A stretch of DNA of 64,000 bases from Gracilaria gracilis (lineage: Eukaryota > Rhodophyta > Florideophyceae > Gracilariales > Gracilariaceae). Each line of letters opens with the position of its first letter. Within the stretch, counting starts at the first letter, position 1. Location: NCBI GenBank assembly GCA_030374805.1, contig JARGSG010000258.1, forward strand, positions 186,001 through 250,000. Reading direction: 5' to 3'. Below the pieces are notes generated by a model that worked only from the letters and a program-made list of their open reading frames with translations, made no database searches and was not told the origin of the DNA. This document shows, in pieces, positions 50,263-59,966 of the stretch. Position numbers and translations under genes: made by a program.

Positions 50263-53200
50263 CTAGTGAACAGCAACATCTCCCGAGGGCATGTCGGATG
50301 CGCAGGAATCCAGGTCCTGGAAAATACTTTTCAAGTTGGCGCTCGTCATGGAAGTAGACGATCTGTAATTCCGACCTGGTTCATAAGTCGCAAAATGGGG
50401 AAAGCTTTGCTTCGGATGGCTCCCGGCATGCGCCGCAGCACTTGATGACGCGTTTGTCAGCACCATGTGGAGAGATTGCAGTATTGGGTCGGCAGTCACA
50501 TGGGTGTTGCACTGCCCATTTGCCATCGGATTGTCTACCTCATTCCCTTCGTTAGCACCTTCGGCGGCACTAGGGAACCATCGGGTGAGCCTGCTCTTTA
50601 TATACTTGCGCTTCAACCGGAAGTGAGTGGCGATTCCTTCCGCAAATTCAGGTGGTGGTTTTCGAATCTGAGATTGAATCGCATGAAAGGCCGAATAGTA
50701 CCTGATCCTCGAGTTGTAGAGCTCACTCGATTGCTTTCCTGTTGTTGTACCTATTTGGGATTCGTAACCCGGTTCGTTAAAGTACGGGTCAGCCACGAAG
50801 ATGAGACTTTGAATTGAAACCAACACTTGTAGAATCGTAGACGATTGATTCCAAGAGGGTCCACTCCACGTACCCAACAAAGACAGACACACTTTCCCGT
50901 TGCTGTACAGATTTGGGTTGAATCTAACCTTACCGGCACCTGTCGTCAGAAGTGAGAACTTTGGCGGATTGACAGGATAGTCTAAAGGAAGGTAAATGTC
51001 AAATACAAATGCACCAGAATCATACGGTGTGTCCTCAGGACCGAATATACAAGCGCGCAGAATATCATATCTGTCCTCGTCGACCCGGAGAAGTATTGAC
51101 GACGACCAGCTCAGTGGCAGACTAGACAACAGAGAAGCGACTTCGGTTGCAATTCTTCTTTGTCGGCGAGGATGTGGCGCACCATTTCGGTCATATTGTT
51201 CTGCTTTTGGCTTGAAAGTGCTAGAATTGAAAAGCCCCGGCACGGCTTTGAATTGGTGTTGGCGCATCTCTCGGATGTAAGCTGCTTTATCTTCCTCGAA
51301 GAGATCGTCTTGAACTTTCAAACCAGCTGGGGTTTCTTCGTTTCCATTTTCGGTCGCTTGCTCCCCGTCGTTTCCGCCCGGTTCGGCTGAAACTTCGTCG
51401 ACATTCACTGCGGCATCGGCAGCCCCTTTTGGTTTCTCTAAGAGGTTATGTCGATTGATCACCCGAATACAGCGTCTAACCTGTTTGATTAGCACGGCCG
51501 TATGAACCGGAAGACTATCGTGCACTGTGCCTGTGGTGAGGAAAGCTGCTTGCTGAGACAAAGACGCTACGAGCTCAGCAATACTCCGACCCGTAGGCCC
51601 GCCAACGGGATGAACAATCAAAGAACGTAACTGTGGTGACTCAGTCATCGCGTGTACCACGCGCAAAGCAGAAACAAAGACCGGTATTCGTTCTTGCACA
51701 TCCATAATGCTTTCGTTAATTAGAATAAAAGCCAGCTGGTGCACTAGTTTGACCTCCTTCAGAAGAATACGCATAAATCCTGGCCAGGTATGTAGTCCTT
51801 CGTTCTCTAAGAGAAGCACACATCGCAGACGCCTCAACCAAAACGCTACTTCGTTGTCAACACGATTCTTCTTTTCAAGCATTTTATGGCTCGCTCCTTT
51901 CCACTCAGAACCTCGACGGCCAGCGTAACCAGTTCCTTTTGCGAACCCTGTCTTTTGCCTCTTGCTAGCTTGAACCGAGGAAACACTCCGGTATCTCTTT
52001 CGAGATTTCGAGGATCTCTTCGGTGTACTGCGCTTTGAACGTTTAGATTTCGAAGAGGAAGATCGTTCTTCTTGAGCCTCTGTCAGATATTTTACGTATT
52101 CAAGGACTGCAAGGGCTCTTGCGTAGGCACAGTGAGGATGCGTTGGGGCGTCTGGTGGCTCGTCGTCTAGCGTTTCGTTCGGTGATGGCGCATCAAGCGG
52201 TATAGAGTGTTGTCCGGGCTCTTCGTATTCACCGCATGCCACACATAACCAAGCACCCTCTCCTGGTGTACATGAGACATGTTCGCTATCCCAAACCCAT
52301 AGCGGGTTCACCGCAGCAGCCATGTCATCGTCTAGAAGAGAATAGGGATCTGTCGTGGCCTCAAATATGTGTTCATCTTTCTTGGTAGACGTTGTATAGG
52401 GTTCCGAGTCCGCATAGGTAGGAAATTCAACGTTTGCTGCTCCCGTTACCTCATTCTCAGGGTCGGCCTGTGCCCAAGCGCTGAACGTTTGATACGAATC
52501 TTGAAATGCTGAATCGGCCACGTCTGGAGCCAGAGCCTCGAACGCTTCCACTTCAGAAAGAGGAGCTCCACAACGTGGAACAACACACACAGGCAATTTG
52601 CGCACATCGGTAGCGACAGGGTTTTCTTTGCCAGAAATGTTTGTCACTGCGCGCATGCGACATAAGGCACAGAGCAAGTGCTTGCAGCGCGTTAAAGGCC
52701 TTGCTTTGAGCAGAGCTGTGTCGCAACAGTGACATGTGGAGTTATTGGGATGTGCAGGTTCTGTTCTATGAGAGGAGACACACTCGACGATATCAGGAAC
52801 TTGTGTTCTTTTCGGTGGCGGTAGTCCAATCGGAACAATAGATGGTTGCAGTGAAACAGGTGCGGCTATTTGTTCCACATTATCGAGAGTGTCAAGGTCA
52901 ATGGCGCCGCCTTGTTGCACGTTCTTGTACGGTGGGAATGGAGGGGCACTCGGCAGCTGTAGGTCCGCTGCTTCCAAGAGATCAACGTCAATGGTCTCAG
53001 CGTCGAGACCGCTACTAGGTTTCCGTATTGGATGAGTAATATGCTCTGAAACAATTTCTATCCCGTCGTCGTCCTGTAGGGATTGCTTCTTTTCATTGAC
53101 GATCGTTATATCGTCATCATCGCTCCTCACCGAATGCGATTGGTTTTCTAGGTCTACCACTGCGACATCATTACATTCACCCACGTTTTGCAAAACAGAC

Positions 53201-53271
53201 CTGAGCAGCCCGTCTACAATCTGAGCGACGGGTTCGGAGATGGTGTTGGAATCGGCCATTCCAGAGAGCAT
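50263..53271 (-). CDS. Giant ubiquitin-conjugating protein: SIM-like motifs, RING-like finger and BIRC6/UBE2O-type E2
   Basis: A 1002-residue protein. Residues about 718-890 are an E2 domain of the large BIRC6/UBE2O/PHO2 class: ILLRVDEDRYDILRACIFGP, FNPNLYSNGKVCLSLLGTW with the catalytic Cys near 795, ILQVLVSIQSLIFVADPYF and the trailing RKPPPEFAEGIATHF. Residues 180-234 form a RING-like finger (C180-x2-C183, C196-x-H198-x2-C201-x2-C204, C229-x4-C234). Before it lie five short hydrophobic-acidic motifs: VAVVDL (36), ITIV (55), IEIV (71), IDVDLL (94) and IDLDTL (124), which look like SUMO-interacting motifs. A further Cys/His cluster (WLCVACGEYEE, HPHC) and a Lys/Arg/Ser-rich nuclear-signal region lie between. 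Known large E2s act as combined E2/E3 enzymes; SUMO-directed ubiquitination is my inference. Start ATG 53271 or 53259. Confidence 0.88.
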   Translation of the reverse strand: MLSGMADSNTISEPVAQIVDGLLRSVLQNVGECNDVAVVDLENQSHSVRSDDDDITIVNEKKQSLQDDDGIEIVSEHITHPIRKPSSGLDAETIDVDLLEAADLQLPSAPPFPPYKNVQQGGAIDLDTLDNVEQIAAPVSLQPSIVPIGLPPPKRTQVPDIVECVSSHRTEPAHPNNSTCHCCDTALLKARPLTRCKHLLCALCRMRAVTNISGKENPVATDVRKLPVCVVPRCGAPLSEVEAFEALAPDVADSAFQDSYQTFSAWAQADPENEVTGAANVEFPTYADSEPYTTSTKKDEHIFEATTDPYSLLDDDMAAAVNPLWVWDSEHVSCTPGEGAWLCVACGEYEEPGQHSIPLDAPSPNETLDDEPPDAPTHPHCAYARALAVLEYVKYLTEAQEERSSSSKSKRSKRSTPKRSSKSRKRYRSVSSVQASKRQKTGFAKGTGYAGRRGSEWKGASHKMLEKKNRVDNEVAFWLRRLRCVLLLENEGLHTWPGFMRILLKEVKLVHQLAFILINESIMDVQERIPVFVSALRVVHAMTESPQLRSLIVHPVGGPTGRSIAELVASLSQQAAFLTTGTVHDSLPVHTAVLIKQVRRCIRVINRHNLLEKPKGAADAAVNVDEVSAEPGGNDGEQATENGNEETPAGLKVQDDLFEEDKAAYIREMRQHQFKAVPGLFNSSTFKPKAEQYDRNGAPHPRRQRRIATEVASLLSSLPLSWSSSILLRVDEDRYDILRACIFGPEDTPYDSGAFVFDIYLPLDYPVNPPKFSLLTTGAGKVRFNPNLYSNGKVCLSLLGTWSGPSWNQSSTILQVLVSIQSLIFVADPYFNEPGYESQIGTTTGKQSSELYNSRIRYYSAFHAIQSQIRKPPPEFAEGIATHFRLKRKYIKSRLTRWFPSAAEGANEGNEVDNPMANGQCNTHVTADPILQSLHMVLTNASSSAAAHAGSHPKQSFPHFATYEPGRNYRSSTSMTSANLKSIFQDLDSCASDMPSGDVAVH

Positions 53272-54011
53272 TCGATGACAGCGTTAGAGGTATCTTCGGC
53301 AGACGAAAGCGTCAGTGCGGCCAGCTCGGTCCTATGACCCAAAACCGAGAAGATATGAAACAATGCACTATCCTGTTGTTGCGGAAAGTATCTGGGAGAT
53401 TCAACGCTATTGCCGCTCCGCAGCAGCGCTCTAGAAACGAAGCCTGAGTGCGTCCGTTGAAGGCAGCCACGGGGTTGAGATTTGGATTCATGCATACACG
53501 CTGCGTACGTTCGCTTGGTCAGCGTGTTCCAGCAACAAGCCAACTGTCGGAGTGGGTGAACGGGTAAGGCTTCGTTGGTGCTGGGCAAGTGGGCCGACCT
53601 TGACTAGTGTCCAGATAGTGCTGGACCGTACTGACTTGAATTTTCTTTTTTCAAATGTTGGTAGATATCGACGCTGTTAAGAAATTTGGGTGCCTGGACA
53701 GGTCCTGTGAACCTGAAGTGGCATCAAAAATTCACCAACGTGCCCCTCGCCTTGCTTTGCTGTCGCTCCGCCAACAAGGAAAGCAAAAGCTGAAAGCGGA
53801 AGGATAAGAGCGTGACCCCGTGGGCGAGAATCAGCCAGTTTCGGGTATCTATGCCAAACAACGCCATACACAGACAAATATTATCACGGGCAGGAGTTTT
53901 CGGTCGATATATGACAGATAACATCTCTTGCAGCAGTTCTCAAACCTTCAATTGTCCCACTGTCCTCTTAGCCAATCTTTTGAGCCACGAGACTTTTGCT
54001 CACCCCACATC
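53272..54011. promoter_or_regulatory. Divergent promoter region of the E2 and ZNHIT1 genes
   Basis: The E2 gene (-) and ZNHIT1 (+) are head to head across about 740 bp. Minus-strand frames of up to 124 codons cross it without domain character. No TATA box is obvious. Confidence 0.45.
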
Positions 54012-54581
54012 ATGACATCGCTTAAAGGTGGCAGTTCAAAACCAGAGGAGAATACCACGCGGGCCAAACGGAGGCGTGAAGTAGCAAACCGTGTGAAACA
54101 TGTGGACTTTTCTGTCATTCAAGAGGCTCGAAATCGGAGGCTGCGAGCTCTTGAAAACGACAATTACGCCGCCGAACAAGAAGCTATTCTACTGGAGGGC
54201 GAAGATGAGTACGAACCAGGTATGGGCTCTGAAGAGGAGATGGCGGGGAAAAAGAGGTCTACGCGAACACGCAAGCGAAAGCACAGAAGACGACAGCGTG
54301 GACTGAAGGACAGTCGCGCGGAAGCGAAACGGGTTGGTATAGAGCGATGGAACCAACCTAGTCACGTCGCCATCGAAGAAGAGAACCTGTCCGCTCGACC
54401 AAAGAGGATGGTGGCATGGTCGAAAATGATTGTATCTCCTAGCTCTCGTCCTCCTCGATACTTCTGCTCAACATGTGGCTACGCCGCACCTTACACTTGC
54501 ACAAGATGTTTCACGCGGTTCTGCTCCGTAAGATGTAACGAGGTTCATCAAGAAACCAGGTGCCTGAAGTTTACTGCGTAG
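54012..54581 (+). CDS. ZNHIT1: Zinc-finger HIT protein, ZNHIT1/SWC6-like
   Basis: A 189-residue subunit of the SWR1/SRCAP chromatin remodeller that installs histone H2A.Z. The C-terminal HIT finger is complete: YFCSTCGYAAPYTCTRC, then RFCSVRCNEVHQETRCLKF, giving eight zinc ligands. The N-terminal helix ARNRRLRALENDNYAAEQ corresponds to the LEALENDNF block specific to ZNHIT1/Vps71, which separates it from other HIT-finger proteins. A very basic Lys/Arg cluster (TRTRKRKHRRRQRG) lies between. Length is near human ZNHIT1 (154) with an acidic insert. ATG 54012 is chosen; an upstream in-frame extension of 28 codons has no homology. Confidence 0.92.
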   Translation: MTSLKGGSSKPEENTTRAKRRREVANRVKHVDFSVIQEARNRRLRALENDNYAAEQEAILLEGEDEYEPGMGSEEEMAGKKRSTRTRKRKHRRRQRGLKDSRAEAKRVGIERWNQPSHVAIEEENLSARPKRMVAWSKMIVSPSSRPPRYFCSTCGYAAPYTCTRCFTRFCSVRCNEVHQETRCLKFTA

Positions 54582-55554
54582 ATGTGAGCGGCCACGATGT
54601 TCTTCGAATTCCAAAGAGCTTTTCCGGTGGTTGGGATTCGTGCAAAAGTGGCGCAGAATGCACGGGCGAATTCGTGATGCAGAACTTGGTTTCGTTTGTA
54701 AAGACGTAAACGACTGCGGAATAAGGAAGAGGATATCGGCAAACTGCCAGATTCGATGGACGTTTGGGCGCCTGAAGGTTTCACACAGGATCCTGGGCTC
54801 AGGAACATGAGGATGGCTGGAAGAGCCAGCATTTGTCAAAGCTAGACGTCGGTCAAATTAAGAGAGAAGACATTTATGTTGTGCACTCGTCTACACTATA
54901 GACAGACAGAGAACTTGTGAATGTCTAGGTACCTATCGTGTAGAACGAGGGAGGTGGAGACTTGAAACGCTCAACACTGCGAATGTAGATACCCAGACAA
55001 GGAACTTCCACGAATCCGCATAGTATCACTACGGTCTTCCCGAATGATGCAGTCATTAACTTGACTTTCTTGGTCTATAGCACCTCCACTGTTTCCTGGT
55101 TCACAGACACTCGCCAAACCATCTCCATACACGACGAACTTTGGCCAGAAAGCCGGTCAAGAATGATCCTGTTAAGAGTGCATCACGTGGCGCGCCATAA
55201 TCGATGAACCACGACAAACCATACTGCCTATGAACCGACTGGTGCTTCATTGCAAAGCAGTTGATACTGTAAGTGCGGATCGGTTTGGTTGCTTCAAGAC
55301 GACTTCTTCGGCGGTTTCGGCCAGTTCCATTCGGTCAAGGCGGTAGCTTCCCGGGATCAAAAGAAGTATCACGCGGGAGCGGCGACAGAGGAATCCCGAT
55401 GTGTACATTTACGGAGACTATGATCAACAGCAGTCGCGTGAAAAATACGATGAGGCAATTCGTTACTTCCCACCCACAACCAATGGGGGCCATGTGCACT
55501 TACTGTCGAAGCTGCGCCCAGAGTCTGGACTCCAGACACGGTTGAACAACCATC
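54582..55554. other. Gene-free interval
   Basis: No supported gene. Plus frames near 55273 and 55401 are short and overlap the antisense of the next gene in part. It probably contains the 3' ends of ZNHIT1 and of the secreted protein gene. Confidence 0.45.
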
Positions 55555-56103
55555 TCAGCAAGGCCTGCAACACGAGAAAGGCGGTGGCCTCTGTCTTCGT
55601 TGGAGGAATGAACAAGCCCCGCAACAGGTTCCAAACGGCTGCCCAAGGAAGCCAATCCTCGTGCAAGTAATCTCTTGGCGAGGCTCTCTCCAACGGATGG
55701 AGAACAGGAAGCCTAACTCCGCAAGTCGTCTATTAACGTTCGCTCTGAACTGGACCACCAAGCCGAAAGTGTCTGGCTGTTCTTCGGCTAACAATAATAT
55801 CAATCTACGGTTGTTGCGTGGGGATACACCACATGAGAAGGTTTGCTCATTGGATGAGAAACATACTTGCTGGTTGCATGTTATGAGGACTGGTTCTGGT
55901 CCTGAATCGGATTCGGGTGCCAAACTGTCCAGAATGGGGGATACGGGTGCCAGACTTCCCGAGTCCAATACGGGTGCCAGGTTTTCCCCTTGAATGGGGA
56001 TCGATGTTCCTCGTTGCCGGATGGAGTTTGCCGCTGAATTGACTGTCAAAATGGATAGGTGAAGCGTTAAGATTGTGAGAAACACGGCTGAAAGCTTGCC
56101 CAT
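55555..56103 (-). CDS. Secreted Cys-rich protein of unknown family, paralogue 1
   Basis: A 182-residue protein with a signal peptide (MGKLSAVFLTILTLHLSILT, cleavage near VNSA). Residues 30-75 are a Pro/Ser/Leu/Asp-rich linker with imperfect tandem LDSGSLAPVSPILDSLAPES units. The mature module shows VLITCNQQVCFSSNEQTFSC, then a strand LILLLAEEQ, then EITCTRIGFLGQPFGTCCGA, CSFLQ and PPPFSCCRPC at the C-terminus. The gene at 57669 encodes the same arrangement, so this is a two-member local family. I recognise no known domain; the even cysteine spacing suggests disulfide-stabilised extracellular function (wall, recognition or defence). A TATA-like box lies about 120 bp upstream. The secreted nature is clear, the function is not. 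Confidence 0.72.
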   Translation of the reverse strand: MGKLSAVFLTILTLHLSILTVNSAANSIRQRGTSIPIQGENLAPVLDSGSLAPVSPILDSLAPESDSGPEPVLITCNQQVCFSSNEQTFSCGVSPRNNRRLILLLAEEQPDTFGLVVQFRANVNRRLAELGFLFSIRWREPRQEITCTRIGFLGQPFGTCCGACSFLQRRQRPPPFSCCRPC

Positions 56104-56221
56104 GGTGATACGGATGGGATTGAGGCAGTAGGGAGCAAATTTCCTGATGGCGGGTGCGGAAAGCTGATGTGCGACGTAACCTCATGTGTAGTTCGGAACA
56201 CGGTTCTGTGCCTCATCGTTC

Positions 56222-56229
56222 TTTAAATA
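56222..56229 (-). promoter_or_regulatory. TATA-like box of secreted paralogue 1
   Basis: On the minus strand the sequence reads CTATTTAAAG, about 120-126 bp before the start codon at 56103. Confidence 0.45.
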
Positions 56230-57668
56230 GTAGGCTTGCGCTCATGACCGTGGTGAACACCTGGGTGTTTCACGGATGTAGCGTGGCACGAAGCTGCCAG
56301 GTACATTGTCATGTCATACAGTGTCTATGCCCTGTATGAGCAACATGTGCGAAGAATTGTCGTGCACTTTTGTTTCAAACAATACTGTACCAGCACACAA
56401 GCCGCGGAATTAAAGCGACGCAAGAGCTGACAGCCATCCACTAGGAAGCTTTCTTGATTTCACCGACGTTGACATTGACAGGATTGCCTTAAACTTTACT
56501 AAATACGAAGGAAGGTACGTGTATCTTAGTATCTAGTGTGCGGGAAGGCAAATCTCTTGCTGTATCTAAGTGTTTCTCCCCAACCGCATTGGACAAACAA
56601 GGCCCAAGGCGGTGAAAGTACTCTTCGTAGCCCAATTTGCCTCAAAGGCTGAGTTGCTGGCAAGTTTGGACTGATGAGATGGAGGTGAGACTCTTTTAAG
56701 CGGTTTATCAAGAATCTTGAAAAGGTGGTCTAGCGCTCTGCATAAGCGCATGAATGTGTTATGGAAAGTTAATCTGGCCGAACACTTGCTGCCGCGACCT
56801 TACTTGTGGCCGAGGCGGGCGACCCCGCATTTCAACCTTGTTGCAGTTGCGCTGTGCGTAGGAAACAAAAACATTGCAGGGTAAGTTATCCGAAGACAGA
56901 CAGAGTTGTGCAGCAAAAGACACTAAGAAGGCTAGGCAAACCTTAGATACCCCTGATCCCACACCACGAGAGAGGGAGGATACAGCACAACTTCCTATCG
57001 AAATCACCACGATCATCGTGATGGTGGAGAAAGACTTTCGAGACTCTCGAGTTTACGTATTACATAATTTTAATACAGTATATATATGTTACCTGCTAAT
57101 ACTGTAATAAAATTATGTAATATACTCTCCTTACAGACGCAAAGTCCGCTCTACAGTAAAGCTCAAACAATCGAACCGTTGGTTGCTGCCAGCAGAAGAA
57201 GAACAGCAGACAGATTTGAGGGAGGCGAGGCTCGAGGCGGTCACTGAGGCAACGTTAGCGTAGTGGTTCACAGGACACACGCCTAAACTTCACCCAGTTG
57301 CCAACTATATACAAGAAAGTGTTACGCTGCGAATGTGTGCTTGGAGTCAAGAAAGACTGTGAGAATATGCGGTTACGTCCATGAGGCTCTAGAGGACGTT
57401 ATCTATCAATGATAACTATTATAGATATCATAGCGATTTCTGTCGTCAATTGAATCAATACCTCCAAAAGCCCTGGAAGATTGACATGCTTCTTGATTGC
57501 CGCGAAAAGTCAACCGAAGGCCTTCCTTGGGAGCACAAAACATGACTGCGAAGAAGAAGAAACCAGCTTTCCGGAACCTCTCTTGAACGCGTTCTTCCCT
57601 TCTAATAGTGGCAAAAGCGTTTGCACGATTAGTGTCCTAGCGATTGCTGATCATTTAATGCTGTTGTA
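56230..57668. other. Gene-free interval between secreted paralogues
   Basis: No supported gene. AT-rich stretch with ATTATGTAATATA near 57060-57130. The plus frame at 57481-57780 runs antisense to the end of paralogue 2 and is probably a shadow. Confidence 0.5.
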
Positions 57669-58292
57669 TCATTCAATTACCATCGAACAAGTAGCACAAC
57701 AGGAAAAAGAAGGAGGATATGTCAGATTTTCGAACAAAAACACACAAGCACGACAGCAAGAACCAAATGGAGCTCCATAGAAAAGCCGGTGTGTAACCGG
57801 CGCGATAACACGTCTATAAATTCCCCATGAAGGAGAACAGACTGTGGGCTCCGAATCGTTGTCTGTGCATATCCATGGAATAAATTCTACTAGACCCGAA
57901 TGGACAGATGCCATTGGCACTTCTGCTCTATAAGTGATCTTGTGATGATTAGTCCCATGCTTTTCTGCGATCAACAAGATTGCGGTTTCATGAGGAGAAT
58001 AAATTGGTCGTCCTGATCTCGAACAGAACAATTGGACTGCATTACTTGTGAGGCATGTGTCCCGAACGCAAGTTACAATGACGTACTCCGGACTTATCCG
58101 AATGGTCGGGCGGCGGAGAAAGGAATCATTTCCATAGAATGAGAATGGGAGGCGTGCATCGAATTGGTTCTGCTCTTCTGATCCTCGAAAACTTTCCAGA
58201 GAAGTACCCCTCTGCAGGGATGATGGGGCAGAATGAACCAGAGAATATAGACACGTGAGCCCAATCGAGAGAAAGGTCCAAGAAAGCTTCAT
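57669..58292 (-). CDS. Secreted Cys-rich protein of unknown family, paralogue 2
   Basis: A 207-residue protein with signal peptide MKLSWTFLSIGLTCLYSLVH ending near SAPS. The mature part parallels the gene at 55555: SLQRGTSLE early on (RQRGTSIP there), VIVTCVRDTCLTSNAVQLFC, the strand AILLIAEKHG, a Trp/Ile/Cys block (FIPWICTDN), then APFGSCCRACVFLFENLTYP and SFSCCATC. It has an extra 20-residue segment before PFG and no LDSLAP linker repeats. Shared residues (PFG-x-CC-x-AC-x-F, FSCC-x2-C) define the family. I do not recognise it outside this window. A TATA box lies about 125 bp upstream. Confidence 0.75.
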   Translation of the reverse strand: MKLSWTFLSIGLTCLYSLVHSAPSSLQRGTSLESFRGSEEQNQFDARLPFSFYGNDSFLRRPTIRISPEYVIVTCVRDTCLTSNAVQLFCSRSGRPIYSPHETAILLIAEKHGTNHHKITYRAEVPMASVHSGLVEFIPWICTDNDSEPTVCSPSWGIYRRVIAPVTHRLFYGAPFGSCCRACVFLFENLTYPPSFSCCATCSMVIE

Positions 58293-58410
58293 ACTAGCTC
58301 GTTGCGGGCAGACGGAAAGTGGAGAAGCTATGTAGTCTGCGAACTGGAGAAGAAAGTTAAGTAGTACCGTAGGTGCAGAAGAACCTTCTGATACATTTTC
58401 TTCTGGTGTC

Positions 58411-58417
58411 TTTTATA
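58411..58417 (-). promoter_or_regulatory. TATA box of secreted paralogue 2
   Basis: On the minus strand TTCTATAAAAGAC contains TATAAAA, about 120-125 bp before the start codon at 58292. Confidence 0.6.
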
Positions 58418-59966
58418 GAACAGAGACTCGGAGGTAACAATGTGATATGAGATTGTGCATGCCACACAAAGACGGCCAATCCATGACGGTGATACACATA
58501 GGTACTTAGAAAGAGAACAGTTTCATGAAGTAACGAGATAACTTTCCTTTCGTGAGTCACCAACAACGGCGTTCATTGCACGAAAACTGCGAATGAGCAA
58601 CAAATATCATGCATCATACATGATTAGCTGCCAGAGCCCTTCAATTGCATTAGCATCAATGTAGAATCAAGGACACAACCATAGGCTTTGCCTCTATTTG
58701 TTCTTTGCGTTGTATCCCACACGATACATGCTGTTACACCAGAAGAAGAGGCTAACACAATCTCGTTGTGCAAAGCAGGTTAGCTTTGCAAGACAAAATG
58801 TCATCATAGAAGAGTAGGTTAAAAACTATGCATATCACCTAGAAGACAGTAATATGGGTAGTCATCCCCTTGAACTGTCCTCGAATGCGACGGTTGCGAA
58901 GGCTGTGTCAAATACTATCTGTTCTCAAGACTTGCGAACGATCAAGCAATGCCCGTGTTGGGATTGAACTGGAAATGAAGAGCACCGAAAACATGGCTTC
59001 TTGCCATTCGTTTGATGTCAACGTTTGATTGCAACACCTTCCTGTAATATATCTCTAGTATTGCGGCGTCAAACAAAGAAGGGAAGCCACCGGCGGCACC
59101 ATCAACAACGGGACTCATGTCAACTACGAGCCATTACCGTCCTCCCAAAACGCCATGACACATCACCCTGATGTCCATTGGAGATATTGATATCGTTCTT
59201 AAACTAGAGCGAGTTATGCAGTCGCAAGGAAAAGAGGTTCTTCGCATGCCAGATTGGACGAAGAGCCGGAAAGGATAATCAATTGTCAAGATTCAAAAGA
59301 ATGAAAGGGTTTGCTGAAGCTATTGCACACAATATGGCAGGGGGCTTGCGGCAAATCTACGCACTGTGAAGTATGTGGAAGAGAGGTTCCAGAACCTCTC
59401 TTCCTATGTAGCATTTGCGCCTAGAACCTCCGTTACGAAAATGACACCATGTGACCCATCCGTACCAACTGCCTGCAGACAAGTACTTGGAACCTCCGTA
59501 GCTCGGTGTATGATTGGTCCACGCACCGCAGGGGCGTGACCAACACACTCAAGCTACGTGACGAGCTCCAGCTGCCCAAGAGTTCAAAAAAGCGCGCGGT
59601 TTCGGCCCAAAGTGGGCTCGCAAAATGAGACCTACAATTTGCAACCTACATACAACTCAAGAAGACAATTACGGCCGACATTCACAGCCAACAGCCGCAC
59701 GCCATGAAGAACACACAGCACCCTCACGTTCTCTTTTATTCTCTATACGCGTCTTCTTTGGCTCTTTTCGTACGCGCGTCTTTCCACTCCGCGTTTTGCG
59801 TCTTGCGATTCTGCCTTTCGCGTCTGCCGTTTTGGAGGTTTTGGTGGTTTCTTTCTCGGTGCTCAGCAATGGAATAGCTTCTTGTCGTTGTCCACAACAC
59901 AACTTTGAAAGGTTTATTGCCGGTAGAGTACGTTGCTACATTACTTCCTACGCCTTTTACTCTTCA
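58418..59966. other. Gene-free interval
   Basis: No supported gene. Near 59370-59500 the sequence GAGGTTCCAGAACCTC forms a palindrome with neighbouring inverted GGAACCTCC/GAGGTTC repeats. The plus frame at 59625-60254 is largely antisense to the SWIM-domain gene and is rejected. Confidence 0.45.

Noticed and set aside
57240..57280. tRNA-like box A (TTAGCGTAGTGGTT)
   Set aside because: No box B at the right distance and no cloverleaf.
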